Source: an uncultured Actinomycetes bacterium (GTDB lineage: Bacteria > Actinomycetota > Acidimicrobiia > Acidimicrobiales > RAAP-2). From it: 64,000 nt of DNA. The notes under the pieces were generated by a model, which was not told the origin of the DNA, searched no databases, and saw nothing but the letters and a program-made list of their open reading frames with translations. Shown piece by piece: positions 1 to 7,967 of this stretch. The DNA is taken from the NCBI GenBank assembly GCA_903828785.1, contig CAIKNP010000005.1:1-64000 (forward strand), read 5' to 3'. The position numbers and the translations under genes are program-made. Position 1 is the first letter of the stretch; each line of letters begins with the position of its first letter.

Positions 1-63
1 CAACCGATCGGCCTCTCTGAGCTTGCGCACAATCTGTTCGGGCGTGTGCCTGGTTCTTTTCAT
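1..63 (-). CDS. IS3-family transposase OrfA, N-terminal fragment (runs off the window)
   Basis: Twenty-one codons from an ATG whose first base is 63 are visible. They read MKRTRHTPEQIVRKL followed by READRL, the usual opening of IS3 OrfA proteins, which carry a helix-turn-helix and a leucine zipper and are joined to OrfB by programmed frameshifting. Only the first part of the helix-turn-helix region is seen. A purine-rich ribosome site (GGAGG in the complement of 66-72 region) precedes the start. Whether the element is intact cannot be judged. Confidence 0.7.
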   Translation of the reverse strand, partial: MKRTRHTPEQIVRKLREADRL

Positions 64-138
64 GGTCAACCTCCAACCCCAGTTCTATCTGAGGGTCATT
101 ACTCATAGGAGGTGGACCGATTTGCGGGGGTCAGGACA
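1..138 (-). mobile_element. IS3-family insertion sequence, one end only
   Basis: The window opens inside an IS3-family element transcribed leftwards. Bases 1-63 on the minus strand encode the start of an orfA-type helix-turn-helix protein. The bases to its right (about 100-138) form the outer end of the element, reading outward-in as TGTCCTGACCCCCGC. A related terminus occurs at about 782-808. The other end and orfB lie outside the window, so target-site duplication cannot be judged. The right boundary is set where the downstream HNH reading frame resumes, so it is accurate to a few bases only. Confidence 0.75.
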
Positions 139-420
139 ATCATTAGTGACTCCAAGCCCCATGGCGATCCCGTGGTGCAAAACGGGATCGCGCTCTGCAA
201 GATCCATCACGCCGCGTACGACAGGAACTTCATGGGCATACGACCAGACTTCAAGGTTGTTATCAACTCCGATCTGCTTCTAGAAGTCGATGGCCCAATG
301 TTGAAGTATGGACTCCAAGAGATGCACGGCTCGCAAATCGCTATTCCTCGCCATCCTGAGGCTCGCCCCGACCCAGTTCGCTTAGAAGAACGCTTCGCGG
401 AATTCCTGTCGACGGGTTGA
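139..420 (+). pseudogene. HNH endonuclease, C-terminal fragment truncated by the IS element
   Basis: The frame ending at 420 reads as the second half of a restriction-type HNH nuclease: PHGDPVVQNGIALCKIHHAA, then GIRPDFKVVI and later DGPMLKYGLQ. The family continues upstream with a histidine-containing first part of the HNH motif. Here the similarity stops at the IS end, at a point where the residue before IISDS would be the conserved His. The N-terminal part (often a DNA- or chromatin-binding region) is missing. An upstream GTG inside the IS end keeps the frame open but gives no normal N-terminus. It is judged inactive. The missing half may lie left of the window beyond the element. Confidence 0.7.
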
Positions 421-529
421 TCTGTCAGTATTGACCAAGTGCGCAACGGCGAGCGGGATCACCTCCCAAAGGTCCCCGGTCTAACTGTGCGCCTTTGGGC
501 CACGAGCAACACAACGTTCCTTTAATAGA

Positions 530-808
530 TCAGTTAGGCAGATGGGAACCCACGTCATTTCCCGATCGATACATGGAGCGAACAGTCCATATGCCCCCGT
601 AGCTTCGCGCTGGGAAGAGTGCCGTCGGTTGCAAGCGATGCATCACTTCGGCCAGCGCGGTGTTCTCCGCTAAAAGCCGATCGGTTTCTCTTAGTTTGCG
701 AACTGTCCATTCTGGCGCGTGTCTCATCCTCTTCCTGGTCAATCTATTCCCAGTTTTTCTGGGGCTCTCTAGGCATAAGAGATGGACCAGTTGAGGGGTC
801 AGGAGAGT
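530..808 (-). pseudogene. Decayed IS3-family end with orfA remnant
   Basis: The minus-strand frame starting at 742 opens KRMRHAPEWTVRKLRETDRL, clearly related to the OrfA at the left edge. After about 38 residues it loses similarity: the expected tail around RWR…QYGG appears only as a garbled ARSYGG. The bases to its right (about 780-808) resemble the IS terminus at 100-138 (GGTGGACC against GATGGACC, and GGGGTCAGGA in both). This is therefore an older, degraded relative of the first element, in the same orientation. No orfB is seen. It is not expected to be functional. Confidence 0.65.
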
Positions 809-890
809 TTGGGTAGTCGAATCCTTTCTTCAACTCAGATAGCGCAACTTAACCGGTAGCCTGTCAAGGTCCCCTTGAGAGTTGAGAAGC

Positions 891-1964
891 ATGCCCCCGA
901 TTGAGTATTCAACTTTGGCCAACGTGGTCGAACCACAGCTGTTGCGTACGCTGGGTGACCTTGGTTTTCTCGATGGACTGAGTGCTGACGGGGCCGTGGT
1001 GACCTTGGTGCTTCCCGTCCTTAACTGGCCCCAGCGTGAGTATTTAGAAAATGAGCTGGCACGACTAGCCCCCGACGCCACGATTACGGTTCGGGGCATG
1101 AATGATGACGAACGGCTGGGCCTACGCAACTACCTGCGCGGATCTATGTTGGGAGAAGACGAAAAGCCCAAGTTTCTCGAACGTCACGCCAAGACCCGAG
1201 TGCTCGGCATCTCCTCGGGTAAGGGTGGCGTTGGTAAGTCGAGTGTCACGGTCAACGTCGCCATCGCTCTGGCCCAAGCCGGGCACAGTGTCGGCATCCT
1301 CGACGCCGACGTCTACGGCTTTTCGTTACCGAAGATGCTCGGGGCCGCCACTGATCCCATAGTGCTCGGCGACCTCGTCATCCCCACTCTGGCACACGGC
1401 GTACGCTGCGTCTCCATGGGTTACTTCGTCCCCGACGAGCAGCCGGTTATTTGGCGCGGACCCATGCTGCATAAGGCCATTGAGCAACTGGTTACCGAGG
1501 CTTGGTGGGACGAGCCCGACTTCTTGCTTATCGATATGCCGCCAGGTACCGGCGACGTCGCGTTAACGCTGTCCGAAGTCCTGCCCCGTATTGAGATGTA
1601 CGTGGTGACGACGCCGCAGGCGGCCGCCCAGCGCGTCGCCCAGCGTTCCGCCTACGCCGCGCGAAAACTCAAGCTTTCGGTGCGCGGCGTTATTGAGAAC
1701 ATGAGCTGGTTCACCGGTGACGACGGCACCCGTTACGAAATCTTCGGAAGCGGGGGAGGTGCGGCCCTCGCCGCTGACCTCGGGGTCACCATGCTGGGCC
1801 AAGTACCACTCGAATCCGCCTTGCGAGTTGGTGGCGATGAGGGCTTGCCCATTGTCGTGACCCACCCCGAGAGCGAATCGGCCCTCGCGTTTCGTGCGCT
1901 GGCGGCTCGCATTGCGGCCCAGGGTCCGGCCCGGGTCTACCGCCAAGAGCTCAAACTGCTCTAG
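891..1964 (+). CDS. mrp: Mrp/ApbC family P-loop ATPase (Fe-S carrier)
   Basis: Mrp proteins bind ATP and are thought to carry or insert iron-sulfur clusters into cytosolic apoproteins. An N-terminal MIP18-like domain (about residues 1-85) is followed by the ATPase. It has the deviant Walker A SSGKGGVGKSS near residue 110, LDADVYG, and LIDMPPGTGD. Length (357 aa) is normal. The start is ATG 891; an in-frame TTG at 882 is less likely. The segment usually carrying CxxC between ENMS and IFGSGGG reads WFTGDDGTRYE and has no cysteine. As I recall, actinobacterial members also lack it, so cluster binding may differ from ApbC. It stands alone, with a convergent gene 100 bp downstream. Confidence 0.9.
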   Translation: MPPIEYSTLANVVEPQLLRTLGDLGFLDGLSADGAVVTLVLPVLNWPQREYLENELARLAPDATITVRGMNDDERLGLRNYLRGSMLGEDEKPKFLERHAKTRVLGISSGKGGVGKSSVTVNVAIALAQAGHSVGILDADVYGFSLPKMLGAATDPIVLGDLVIPTLAHGVRCVSMGYFVPDEQPVIWRGPMLHKAIEQLVTEAWWDEPDFLLIDMPPGTGDVALTLSEVLPRIEMYVVTTPQAAAQRVAQRSAYAARKLKLSVRGVIENMSWFTGDDGTRYEIFGSGGGAALAADLGVTMLGQVPLESALRVGGDEGLPIVVTHPESESALAFRALAARIAAQGPARVYRQELKLL

Positions 1965-2063
1965 CGCTAGGCAGTTTCGAAGGGCGAGGGAAGAATGGTC
2001 GCCTCGCGTGACCTCGCGAGCCCACGAAAGCAGCGGTGCTTAGGGTCAAAGTGGGACTGGTCT

Positions 2064-3731
2064 TCACACCTTGGCGAAGTGGAAGTTACCCGACTTCCAG
2101 ACGGCGACCCGGAAGTCGCCAACGGTGTACACCTTGGCGGGGGCGTAGGGGAAGGACGGATTGTTGCAGAGCACGAAGCCGTAGAAGTAGTCGAGATCGT
2201 AGGGGTGCTCGTTCTGGGCACAAATAAAGAACTGATAGCCCTCGTTGAACCAGCGATCGTCAGCGAGATACACGTAGGGACGTAGTGGACCGGCGAGCTC
2301 CGCCAGAACCGGCCGCACCGCCACGCGACCACCGGAGTACACGGTGATGGGGGTGGTGGACCAGTAGTCACCCAGACCGCGTTGCAGGTGGTGCTGCTCG
2401 AGAAAACGAATGACCTGGCTGTAGGGGTTCGCCGGTACGGGCTGTTCAATTATGCGCAGGGCGTTCGCGCTACTTAAGACCACGCACAGGGCCGTGGCGA
2501 CGACGATGATGTTGGCGAAGTCCTTGGAGAAATCGTCCAAGTGATCACCGAGCCACATCGCCCCTAAAAGCACCGTGACCACCACGCCGTAAGTGAGGTA
2601 GCGAGTTGACTGGTTTTCGTTGTAGAGACCAAAGTAGGTGGTGAGGTCGGCTACTAGACCGACCAGTAAGAGACCCTTGAGCTGCAGTCGGGCCGAGGGC
2701 ATCCCGGTGCCTGGCTGCGACGGTCGGGGAAGTGCGCGCAGCAACTCGAGGCTGGTGAGGGCGATGCCCGCGAGGGCGATGAGGAAGATGAGGCCTCGCG
2801 TGAAACCGAGACCCAGGGTGAGGGCCGTCGTATTTTCGTACCCGTTCAGGCCAAAAAGTTTGAGGCTGGTGGGCCAGAATTCGTGCGCGCTTTGCGCGAG
2901 ACTTTTCCAGTTGGCGAGTGGCGAGGTTCCCGTCATACGCACCGCACCCAACGCCGTACTGAAGTGCCAACAGAGATAGCCCAGCACGCTCGCCACGACG
3001 GCCGAAAGAAGGAAGGGGGAGCGAGCGCGTTCGCGTAGTGACCATCCTCCAAAAAGCGCTCCGATGACCGCCAGCGGCAGCGCACCATAGAAGAAGGAGA
3101 GGGGGTCGCCGTAGAGGGTGAGGGTGAGTAGGGCGGTGGCCAGACCCCAGCGCAGCTTGGAAGGGGGCTGGATGAGCAGGGCGAAGACCACCAGCACGTA
3201 GAAAATAGTGCCCACGTGCTGAAGTGACTGGGAAAGATAGGGGAGGAGCGACTCGGTGGGTAGGAGCACAATGGCTATGAGCATTGCCCAACCCAGACGA
3301 CGGGCTCGGGTGGAGGCCCCGAAGCCAACCAGGTAGCCCATGCTCATTACTAGTGCGCCCCACAAACCCGACGCCACCAAGTGCAGGAGAAAAAGGTGTT
3401 GACCGAAGAGGGCGATCGCCACCGCAAAAAACACCAAGTCAATAGTGAGGAAACTGTCGCCCGACGAGGCCCAGTGGTGCAAGAGGGGATTGCCGTGTGC
3501 CATCACCGAACCCTGCAACAGGCCACGGACGAGGTCCGCGTTGTACCACCAGGAGCTGTGCGCTCCCAGCACGAGGCCGATAGTCGTGACGACGGCGAAG
3601 CCCAGCACCCAGTTCAAAGCAAAGGGCCAGGGGCGAAGGGGACTGTCGAGGAGCTTGTGTCGGCGAGACGGTGACGGGGCTGCGTCGTCGCTAAGCGGTA
3701 CGTGTGGGTACTCGTCAGCGAGGGAGGTCAC
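2064..3731 (-). CDS. Polytopic membrane protein, possible GT-C type glycosyltransferase
   Basis: The 555-residue protein has a short charged N-terminus and then roughly ten to twelve hydrophobic helices over residues 35-430. A soluble C-terminal domain of about 120 residues follows, ending FHFAKV. An extracytoplasmic segment after the first helix contains NADLVRG and GNPLLHHWASSGDSFLTID, the sort of loop placed there in GT-C transferases acting on polyprenyl-linked sugars. I do not recognise a specific family. The start is GTG 3731, which has no clear ribosome site but is preceded at leaderless spacing by TATTTT. It could equally be a transporter-like or unknown integral membrane protein. Confidence 0.6.
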   Translation of the reverse strand: MTSLADEYPHVPLSDDAAPSPSRRHKLLDSPLRPWPFALNWVLGFAVVTTIGLVLGAHSSWWYNADLVRGLLQGSVMAHGNPLLHHWASSGDSFLTIDLVFFAVAIALFGQHLFLLHLVASGLWGALVMSMGYLVGFGASTRARRLGWAMLIAIVLLPTESLLPYLSQSLQHVGTIFYVLVVFALLIQPPSKLRWGLATALLTLTLYGDPLSFFYGALPLAVIGALFGGWSLRERARSPFLLSAVVASVLGYLCWHFSTALGAVRMTGTSPLANWKSLAQSAHEFWPTSLKLFGLNGYENTTALTLGLGFTRGLIFLIALAGIALTSLELLRALPRPSQPGTGMPSARLQLKGLLLVGLVADLTTYFGLYNENQSTRYLTYGVVVTVLLGAMWLGDHLDDFSKDFANIIVVATALCVVLSSANALRIIEQPVPANPYSQVIRFLEQHHLQRGLGDYWSTTPITVYSGGRVAVRPVLAELAGPLRPYVYLADDRWFNEGYQFFICAQNEHPYDLDYFYGFVLCNNPSFPYAPAKVYTVGDFRVAVWKSGNFHFAKV

Positions 3732-3743
3732 CTCTAAAAAATA
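3732..3743 (-). promoter_or_regulatory. Candidate leaderless -10 element of the membrane protein gene
   Basis: On the minus strand TATTTT (3743-3738) is followed by exactly six bases and then the GTG start at 3731. There is no Shine-Dalgarno sequence. The same geometry recurs before six other genes here. No clear -35 box is seen. Confidence 0.45.
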
Positions 3744-3800
3744 CCATTGGAAGCGCGCTACGGGCTTGGGGCGACTATGAATACATTCAGTCGCGAGTCC

Positions 3801-4940
3801 CTAGCGATCGATCCCGCTAGGTAGCTGATCGATGGGCCAGTCCAGCAGGTTGACGGCCGCGCGACAGGCGAAGCGGTCGGTCATACCAGCCACGTACTCC
3901 ACGGAGGCCGCTAAGGCACTCGCCGAGTCGCTGACGTCCTCGCGGTGATCCCCCTCGAAGGGGAGCAGATCGGGGTGAGCCCCGTAGTTTTCCACCAGCG
4001 CGCGAAGCATGCCCACGACGCGCTGGGCCTGGGTTACCGAAGCCTCTCGGGTGTAGATAGTCGCGTAGTTGAAGGCGCGAAAGGCGGCGAGGGCTTCGGC
4101 GGTTTTAGGGTCCATGCCAATGACGCCGGTCTCTTGAATGGTACTGATCATGGCGCGGATGAAGGTACCCAATTGCTTGCTCCGGGTGACGCCACAGCGA
4201 TCGCGCACCAGGGCGGGAAGGTCATCGGGGGTGACAATACCCGCCGAAACGGCGTCTTCGAAGTCGTGGCAGACGTAGGCAATGCGGTCGGCCCAGCTCA
4301 CCACTTCACCCTCGGGGGTGGCGGGGGCTGGTCGCGACCACGAGTGGTTACGAATGCCGTCGAGGGTTTCGACGCAGAGATTGAGGTGACGCAGCGATAC
4401 GTCGGCGCCCCAGGTGGCGTGGTCGAAGCCACCGCTCACGTAGGGGTCGAGAGCCTCTTCGCTGGCGTGGCCACCGGGACCGTGTCCACAGTCGTGACCC
4501 AAGGCGATGGCGTCGGTCAGCGCTTCGTTCAGACCAACCCCCCTCGCCACGCTGACGGCGACCTGGGACACCTCGAGGGCGTGGGTGAGGCGAGTGCGCA
4601 TGTGATCATCGGGAAAGACGAAGACCTGGGTTTTACCCGACAGCCGGCGGAAGGCGTTGGAGTGCAAAATTCGGTCACGGTCCCTCTCGAAGCAGGTGCG
4701 GTAGGGATCGGACTCTTCGGGCAGCACCCGGTTGCCGGCGTCGTGACTGGGGGTTGCGCCCCTCGCTAGCCCTTGGTCAATGCGCTGCTCGCGGGTGACG
4801 AGCCGGGGTTCGTCAAAGTGCGGAGCGGGGAGTTCGATGGCGGCTACCGAGTTGCGGTGCGCGCGGACAATGTCGCTAGTGACAAATCCCTCCATCGTCG
4901 CCGCCCAGGCGCGGTTGCGTTTGGACTCCAGACTTCCCAT
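3801..4940 (-). CDS. dgt: Deoxyguanosinetriphosphate triphosphohydrolase-like protein
   Basis: This is an HD-domain dNTP triphosphohydrolase of the dGTPase type, which splits dNTPs into deoxynucleoside and triphosphate. Visible landmarks are FRRLSGKTQVF, then TRLTHALEVSQVA (the H of the HD site), GHDCGHGPGGHASEEAL (the HD pair) and WADRIAYVCHDFEDA (the distal Asp). Length is 379 aa. The usual HDLGHPPFGH is replaced by HDCGHGPGGH, a family-compatible change. The start ATG 4940 lacks a good ribosome site; CAAGAT lies six bases upstream. The first 30 residues are variable, so a later start (for example the Met of MEGFVT) is possible. Confidence 0.88.
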   Translation of the reverse strand: MGSLESKRNRAWAATMEGFVTSDIVRAHRNSVAAIELPAPHFDEPRLVTREQRIDQGLARGATPSHDAGNRVLPEESDPYRTCFERDRDRILHSNAFRRLSGKTQVFVFPDDHMRTRLTHALEVSQVAVSVARGVGLNEALTDAIALGHDCGHGPGGHASEEALDPYVSGGFDHATWGADVSLRHLNLCVETLDGIRNHSWSRPAPATPEGEVVSWADRIAYVCHDFEDAVSAGIVTPDDLPALVRDRCGVTRSKQLGTFIRAMISTIQETGVIGMDPKTAEALAAFRAFNYATIYTREASVTQAQRVVGMLRALVENYGAHPDLLPFEGDHREDVSDSASALAASVEYVAGMTDRFACRAAVNLLDWPIDQLPSGIDR

Positions 4941-4994
4941 GTCTCTATCTTGCCGTAAAGCCGTAACATGGGAATCAGTCTCAGGAGGATTGAC

Positions 4995-5222
4995 ATGGAT
5001 ATTCGTATTGGCATTGTGCAGTCGATGAAAGAACTCGAACTCGACCTGCCCGACACTGACACGGCCGAATCAGTCCAGGCGCAGTTCGCCAACGCGGTGA
5101 AGCAGGACGAGGTACTGTGGCTCACCGATCGTAAGGGCCGTACCGTGGGTATTCCCGCCGCTCGCATTGCCTACGTCGAAATGGCGAAGAAAGTCGAGCG
5201 CTCCGTCGGTTTCGGCGTTTAG
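4995..5222 (+). CDS. DUF3107 family small protein
   Basis: This 75-residue protein starts MDIRIGIVQSMKELELDL and ends VERSVGFGV. It matches the actinobacterial DUF3107 family (TB9.4-like), whose function is unknown; it is sometimes described as ATP-binding. The ATG at 4995 is chosen over an upstream in-frame ATG at 4968 because a perfect AGGAGG lies at 4983-4988 and the family begins exactly there. It is divergent from dgt and sits 8 bp before hisJ, so it may be cotranscribed with it. Confidence 0.85.
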   Translation: MDIRIGIVQSMKELELDLPDTDTAESVQAQFANAVKQDEVLWLTDRKGRTVGIPAARIAYVEMAKKVERSVGFGV

Positions 5223-5230
5223 AGCGACTC

Positions 5231-6106
5231 TTGCTCGATTACCACGTTCACCTCTGGCCCCACGAGGACTCGTCGGTCGAGTTGAGGCTCGAGCAAGTTG
5301 CTCGTTACTGTGAACAAGCCGCTCAACAGGGCGTGAGCGAATTAGCACTCACCGAACACGCCTTTCGCTTTCGCGACGTTCGCGCCACCGTGGGCTCCTT
5401 TTGGGAGCGCCAAGGACACGAACCCACCAGCGCCTTGATGGCTGACTACTTTGACTTTCACGCCCGTAATTCCTTGGAGGACTACGTGGCCTTCGCGGTC
5501 GCGGCCAAGGAATCCGGGCTTCCCGTCAAAGTTGGCCTGGAGGTGGACTACTACCGCGACCAGATGGACGTGGTCGGCGAACTCTTAGCCCAGTACCCCT
5601 TCGACGTATTAATTGGTTCGGTGCACTGGTTGGGGACCTGGCAGTTCGACGATCTCGACAACGCCGACCAACAGGCGCAGTGGTCCCGGCGTTCGCTGCC
5701 CGAAGCCTGGGGCCAGTACACGCGCGCCTTCGGTGATCTGTGCGCGAGTGGTGCCGTGGACGTGGTCGCACATCCGGACGTCATCAAGGTGGCTGGCCAC
5801 ATCCCGGAAGGGGTTGAGGACTACTGGGAAGACATGGCCCGCAGCGCTGCTGCGGCTGGCGTGGCCGTGGAGTGCTCCTCGGCGGGTTGGTTTAAACCCG
5901 TCGCGGAACAGTATCCCGCAGCTGGTTTGCTCGACCGATTCGTGGCCGCCGGGGTGGACTTTACGACCGCGAGTGACGCGCACCGCGACGAACGAGTGGG
6001 TGCTCGAGTGAGTCAACTGGCGACACTCTTGCGCGAGCGTGGCGTTACGACACTGGCGAGTTTTGAGCAACGTCGTCGCCGGCTCGTTCCCCTCGACGCG
6101 GTCTAA
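5231..6106 (+). CDS. hisJ: PHP-family histidinol-phosphatase (HisJ type)
   Basis: It is predicted to remove phosphate from L-histidinol phosphate, the penultimate step of histidine synthesis. The 291-residue PHP protein shows the metal-site motifs in order: DYHVHLWPHEDSS at the N-terminus, LTEHAF, KVGLEVDYY, GSVHWLG, VVAHPDV, ECSSAG and SDAHRDE near the end. The start must be TTG 5231, because no ATG or GTG lies upstream of the first motif. It is convergent with hisA, sharing overlapping stop codons (TAA 6104-6106 and complement TAG 6105-6103). PHP proteins have several activities, so position beside the his genes is what fixes the role. Confidence 0.82.
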   Translation: MLDYHVHLWPHEDSSVELRLEQVARYCEQAAQQGVSELALTEHAFRFRDVRATVGSFWERQGHEPTSALMADYFDFHARNSLEDYVAFAVAAKESGLPVKVGLEVDYYRDQMDVVGELLAQYPFDVLIGSVHWLGTWQFDDLDNADQQAQWSRRSLPEAWGQYTRAFGDLCASGAVDVVAHPDVIKVAGHIPEGVEDYWEDMARSAAAAGVAVECSSAGWFKPVAEQYPAAGLLDRFVAAGVDFTTASDAHRDERVGARVSQLATLLRERGVTTLASFEQRRRRLVPLDAV

Positions 6107-6798
6107 ACCTCGTCGAGGCTGATGCCGAGGCGTCGCAGTAAGGCCAGACCCATGACGGCCCCTTCGCAACCCAGCGCTTCGAGTTGAGCGATGTCGTCAT
6201 CGTCACGAACACCTCCGGCGGCGATGACGGGAATGCCACTGGCGCAGACCTCGGCGTAGAGGGCGAAGTCGGGCCCCCGCATCGTTCCGTCGCGCGCAAT
6301 GGCCGTCACGTGTAGTCGGGCCACGCCGGCGTTCTGACAGAGGCCTAGGGCGTCGGCGACCGTGAGGGCCGTGTCGGTCAACCAGCCCCGCACCGCGAGT
6401 CGGCCGTCTCGAACATCGAGGGCAACGACGAGTTGATCGCCGAGTGCCGACTGCAACGTGGCCAGCGCGTCGCGCGATTCCCAGGCGGCGGTTCCCATAA
6501 TGACGCGAGACACTCCCGTCCCTAGGACGGCTCGGGCGTCGTCGAGTGATCGAATGCCTCCCGAGAACTGCACCGGAACGACACCGGCCCTCGCCACGCA
6601 GCGCTCGGCCATGTCCAAACGAAGCGTTCCCGAGCGCGCCGCTTCGAGATCAACGACGTGAATCAAGGGAGGGGCCGTAGCGACGAGTCGGTCAAGAAAC
6701 TCGTCCACGTCCTGACGAAAGAGGACGCGGTCGTAGTCACCTTGTTCTAAGCGAACGGCGTCGGTACCGAGGAGGTCGAGGGCGGGGATTATTTGCAT
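6103..6798 (-). CDS. hisA: ProFAR isomerase
   Basis: HisA isomerises ProFAR to PRFAR by an Amadori rearrangement on a TIM barrel. The 231-residue frame begins MQIIPALDLLGTDAVRLEQG, with the catalytic Asp in ALDL. Later come VQFSGGIRS, VIMGTAAW, VALDVRDGRLAVRGW (second Asp), AIARDGTMRGPD and VIAAGGVRD. The frame is open upstream to 7173, but that region overlaps yerC/hisG and is not family-like, so ATG 6798 is the start. It is divergent from yerC by 30 bp and has no ribosome site, suggesting a very short or absent leader. Length is slightly below the usual 240. Confidence 0.92.
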   Translation of the reverse strand: MQIIPALDLLGTDAVRLEQGDYDRVLFRQDVDEFLDRLVATAPPLIHVVDLEAARSGTLRLDMAERCVARAGVVPVQFSGGIRSLDDARAVLGTGVSRVIMGTAAWESRDALATLQSALGDQLVVALDVRDGRLAVRGWLTDTALTVADALGLCQNAGVARLHVTAIARDGTMRGPDFALYAEVCASGIPVIAAGGVRDDDDIAQLEALGCEGAVMGLALLRRLGISLDEV

Positions 6799-6828
6799 AT
6801 TAGCGTAGTAGCATGATAGCATACTGAA
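6799..6828. promoter_or_regulatory. Divergent hisA / yerC-his operon control region
   Basis: Only 30 bp separate the two start codons. The spacer holds two TAGCAT hexamers in direct repeat (6809-6814 and 6817-6822, period 8). The second lies exactly six bases before the yerC ATG, as a leaderless -10 element would. The complement of 6805-6810 is TACTAC at the same distance from hisA. Neither gene has a Shine-Dalgarno sequence. A regulator binding the repeated hexamer would shut both promoters, and the TrpR-like protein encoded next door is the obvious candidate. This is inference. Confidence 0.5.
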
Positions 6829-7113
6829 ATGAACAACGAACGCAACGCTCAGCAGTTTCAGGAGCTCGTAAAGGCCCTCGTGGGCATCACGAGTCCAGAG
6901 TTGATGACTTCCTTCCTGCACGACTTGTGCACCTCGGCGGAGTTGTCGGCGATGGGCCAACGACTCGAAGTGGCTCGCATGGTTCGTGACGGACTCTCCT
7001 ACCAGGAGATAGCGCGACAGACCGGGGCCTCCACGGCCACCGTTACTCGGGTCGCTCACTGGTTGCGTTCGGGCGAAGGTGGCTACCAAGCAATTTTGGG
7101 CACTGACCAATGA
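6829..7113 (+). CDS. YerC/TrpR-superfamily DNA-binding protein, likely his regulator
   Basis: This 94-residue helical protein resembles the YerC/YecD group of the TrpR superfamily. Helix-turn-helix landmarks are LSAMGQRLEVARMVRDGLSY, QEIARQTGASTATVTRV and a short basic tail. TrpR-like proteins bind operators in response to a small ligand. YerC/HisR-type proteins have been proposed to control histidine genes in Firmicutes (from memory). Here it is the first gene of the his operon, with ATGA overlap to hisG and divergent from hisA. Feedback control by histidine is the simplest reading. Ligand and operator are inferred. Confidence 0.8.
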   Translation: MNNERNAQQFQELVKALVGITSPELMTSFLHDLCTSAELSAMGQRLEVARMVRDGLSYQEIARQTGASTATVTRVAHWLRSGEGGYQAILGTDQ

Positions 7114-7967
7114 CGGCTCGTTTAACGCTGGCCATGCCCTCCAAGGGCCGACTGCGTGAACCTTCGTGGTCACTGCTCGAAGCGACCGGCAGCGAGCCGC
7201 TCACCCCCGGCGAACGGGTCCTGCAGTCGACGTGTCGCAACGCGGCGATTGACTTGCTCTTCGTGCGCGCCGAGGACGTTCCTGAGTACGTACAGGACGG
7301 TGTCGTTGATTGCGGCATCACTGGTCTCGACCTCGTTGAGGAGCGCAATCTCGAAGTAGACGTCCTACTTGAACTGGGCTTCGGTCGCTGTTCGCTGCAG
7401 GCGGCGGTGGCGAGTGACGATCCGGCCACGAGTTTGGCGGACCTCGATGGCCGTCGTATTGCCACCTCGCACCCCCGACTCGCGGCCCAACTTTTGGCCG
7501 ATCGTGGTATCGAGGCCACTCTCGTACGCGTCGCGGGATCGGTAGAAATTGCCCCGCAGCTGGGTCTAGCCGACGCCATTATTGACTTAGTTTCTACCGG
7601 TTCAACCTTGCGCACCAACGGCCTGCGCTCCCTGGGCGTTCTCTTTGAGAGCCAGGCGGTCTTGGTTGGACAGCGTACCGACAAGGCAATGGAGTCGCGC
7701 GAGACCTTGACCACCCTCCTTGGCTCGGTCATCCGCGCTCGAGCGAGTCGCTACCTGATGATGAACGTGGCCACGAGCAACCTCGACGCGGTAACGGCCC
7801 TGTTGCCCTCAGCCGGCGCACCTACCGTCATGGCGCTCGCCACCCCCGGGGTCGTGGCCGTGCACGCGCTGGTCCCCGCCGCCGAAGTCTGGTCTCTCTT
7901 ACCCAAATTGCAGTCCCGTGGCGCGAGCGCCATTCTCACCATGCCCGTTGAAAGGTTGTTGCCTTGA
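7110..7967 (+). CDS. hisG: ATP phosphoribosyltransferase (long form)
   Basis: HisG catalyses the first committed step, joining PRPP and ATP. At 285 residues it is the long, self-contained form. The catalytic periplasmic-binding-protein-like part opens LTLAMPSKGRLREP and includes DCGITGLDLV, IATSHPRL and the PRPP loop IIDLVSTGSTLRTNGL. A C-terminal ACT-like regulatory domain (about 210-285, with GAPTVMALATPG) would give histidine feedback inhibition, so no HisZ is needed. It overlaps yerC by ATGA at the start and hisD by TTGA at the end. Confidence 0.93.
   Translation: MTARLTLAMPSKGRLREPSWSLLEATGSEPLTPGERVLQSTCRNAAIDLLFVRAEDVPEYVQDGVVDCGITGLDLVEERNLEVDVLLELGFGRCSLQAAVASDDPATSLADLDGRRIATSHPRLAAQLLADRGIEATLVRVAGSVEIAPQLGLADAIIDLVSTGSTLRTNGLRSLGVLFESQAVLVGQRTDKAMESRETLTTLLGSVIRARASRYLMMNVATSNLDAVTALLPSAGAPTVMALATPGVVAVHALVPAAEVWSLLPKLQSRGASAILTMPVERLLP

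Noticed and set aside
2001-2020. CTCGCG…CGCGAG hairpin between mrp and the membrane protein gene
   Set aside because: Six-base stem without any T run on either side; not good enough to call a terminator.
6799-7173. N-terminal extension of hisA up to 7173
   Set aside because: It overlaps yerC and hisG on the other strand and has no family similarity; HisA begins at MQIIPAL.
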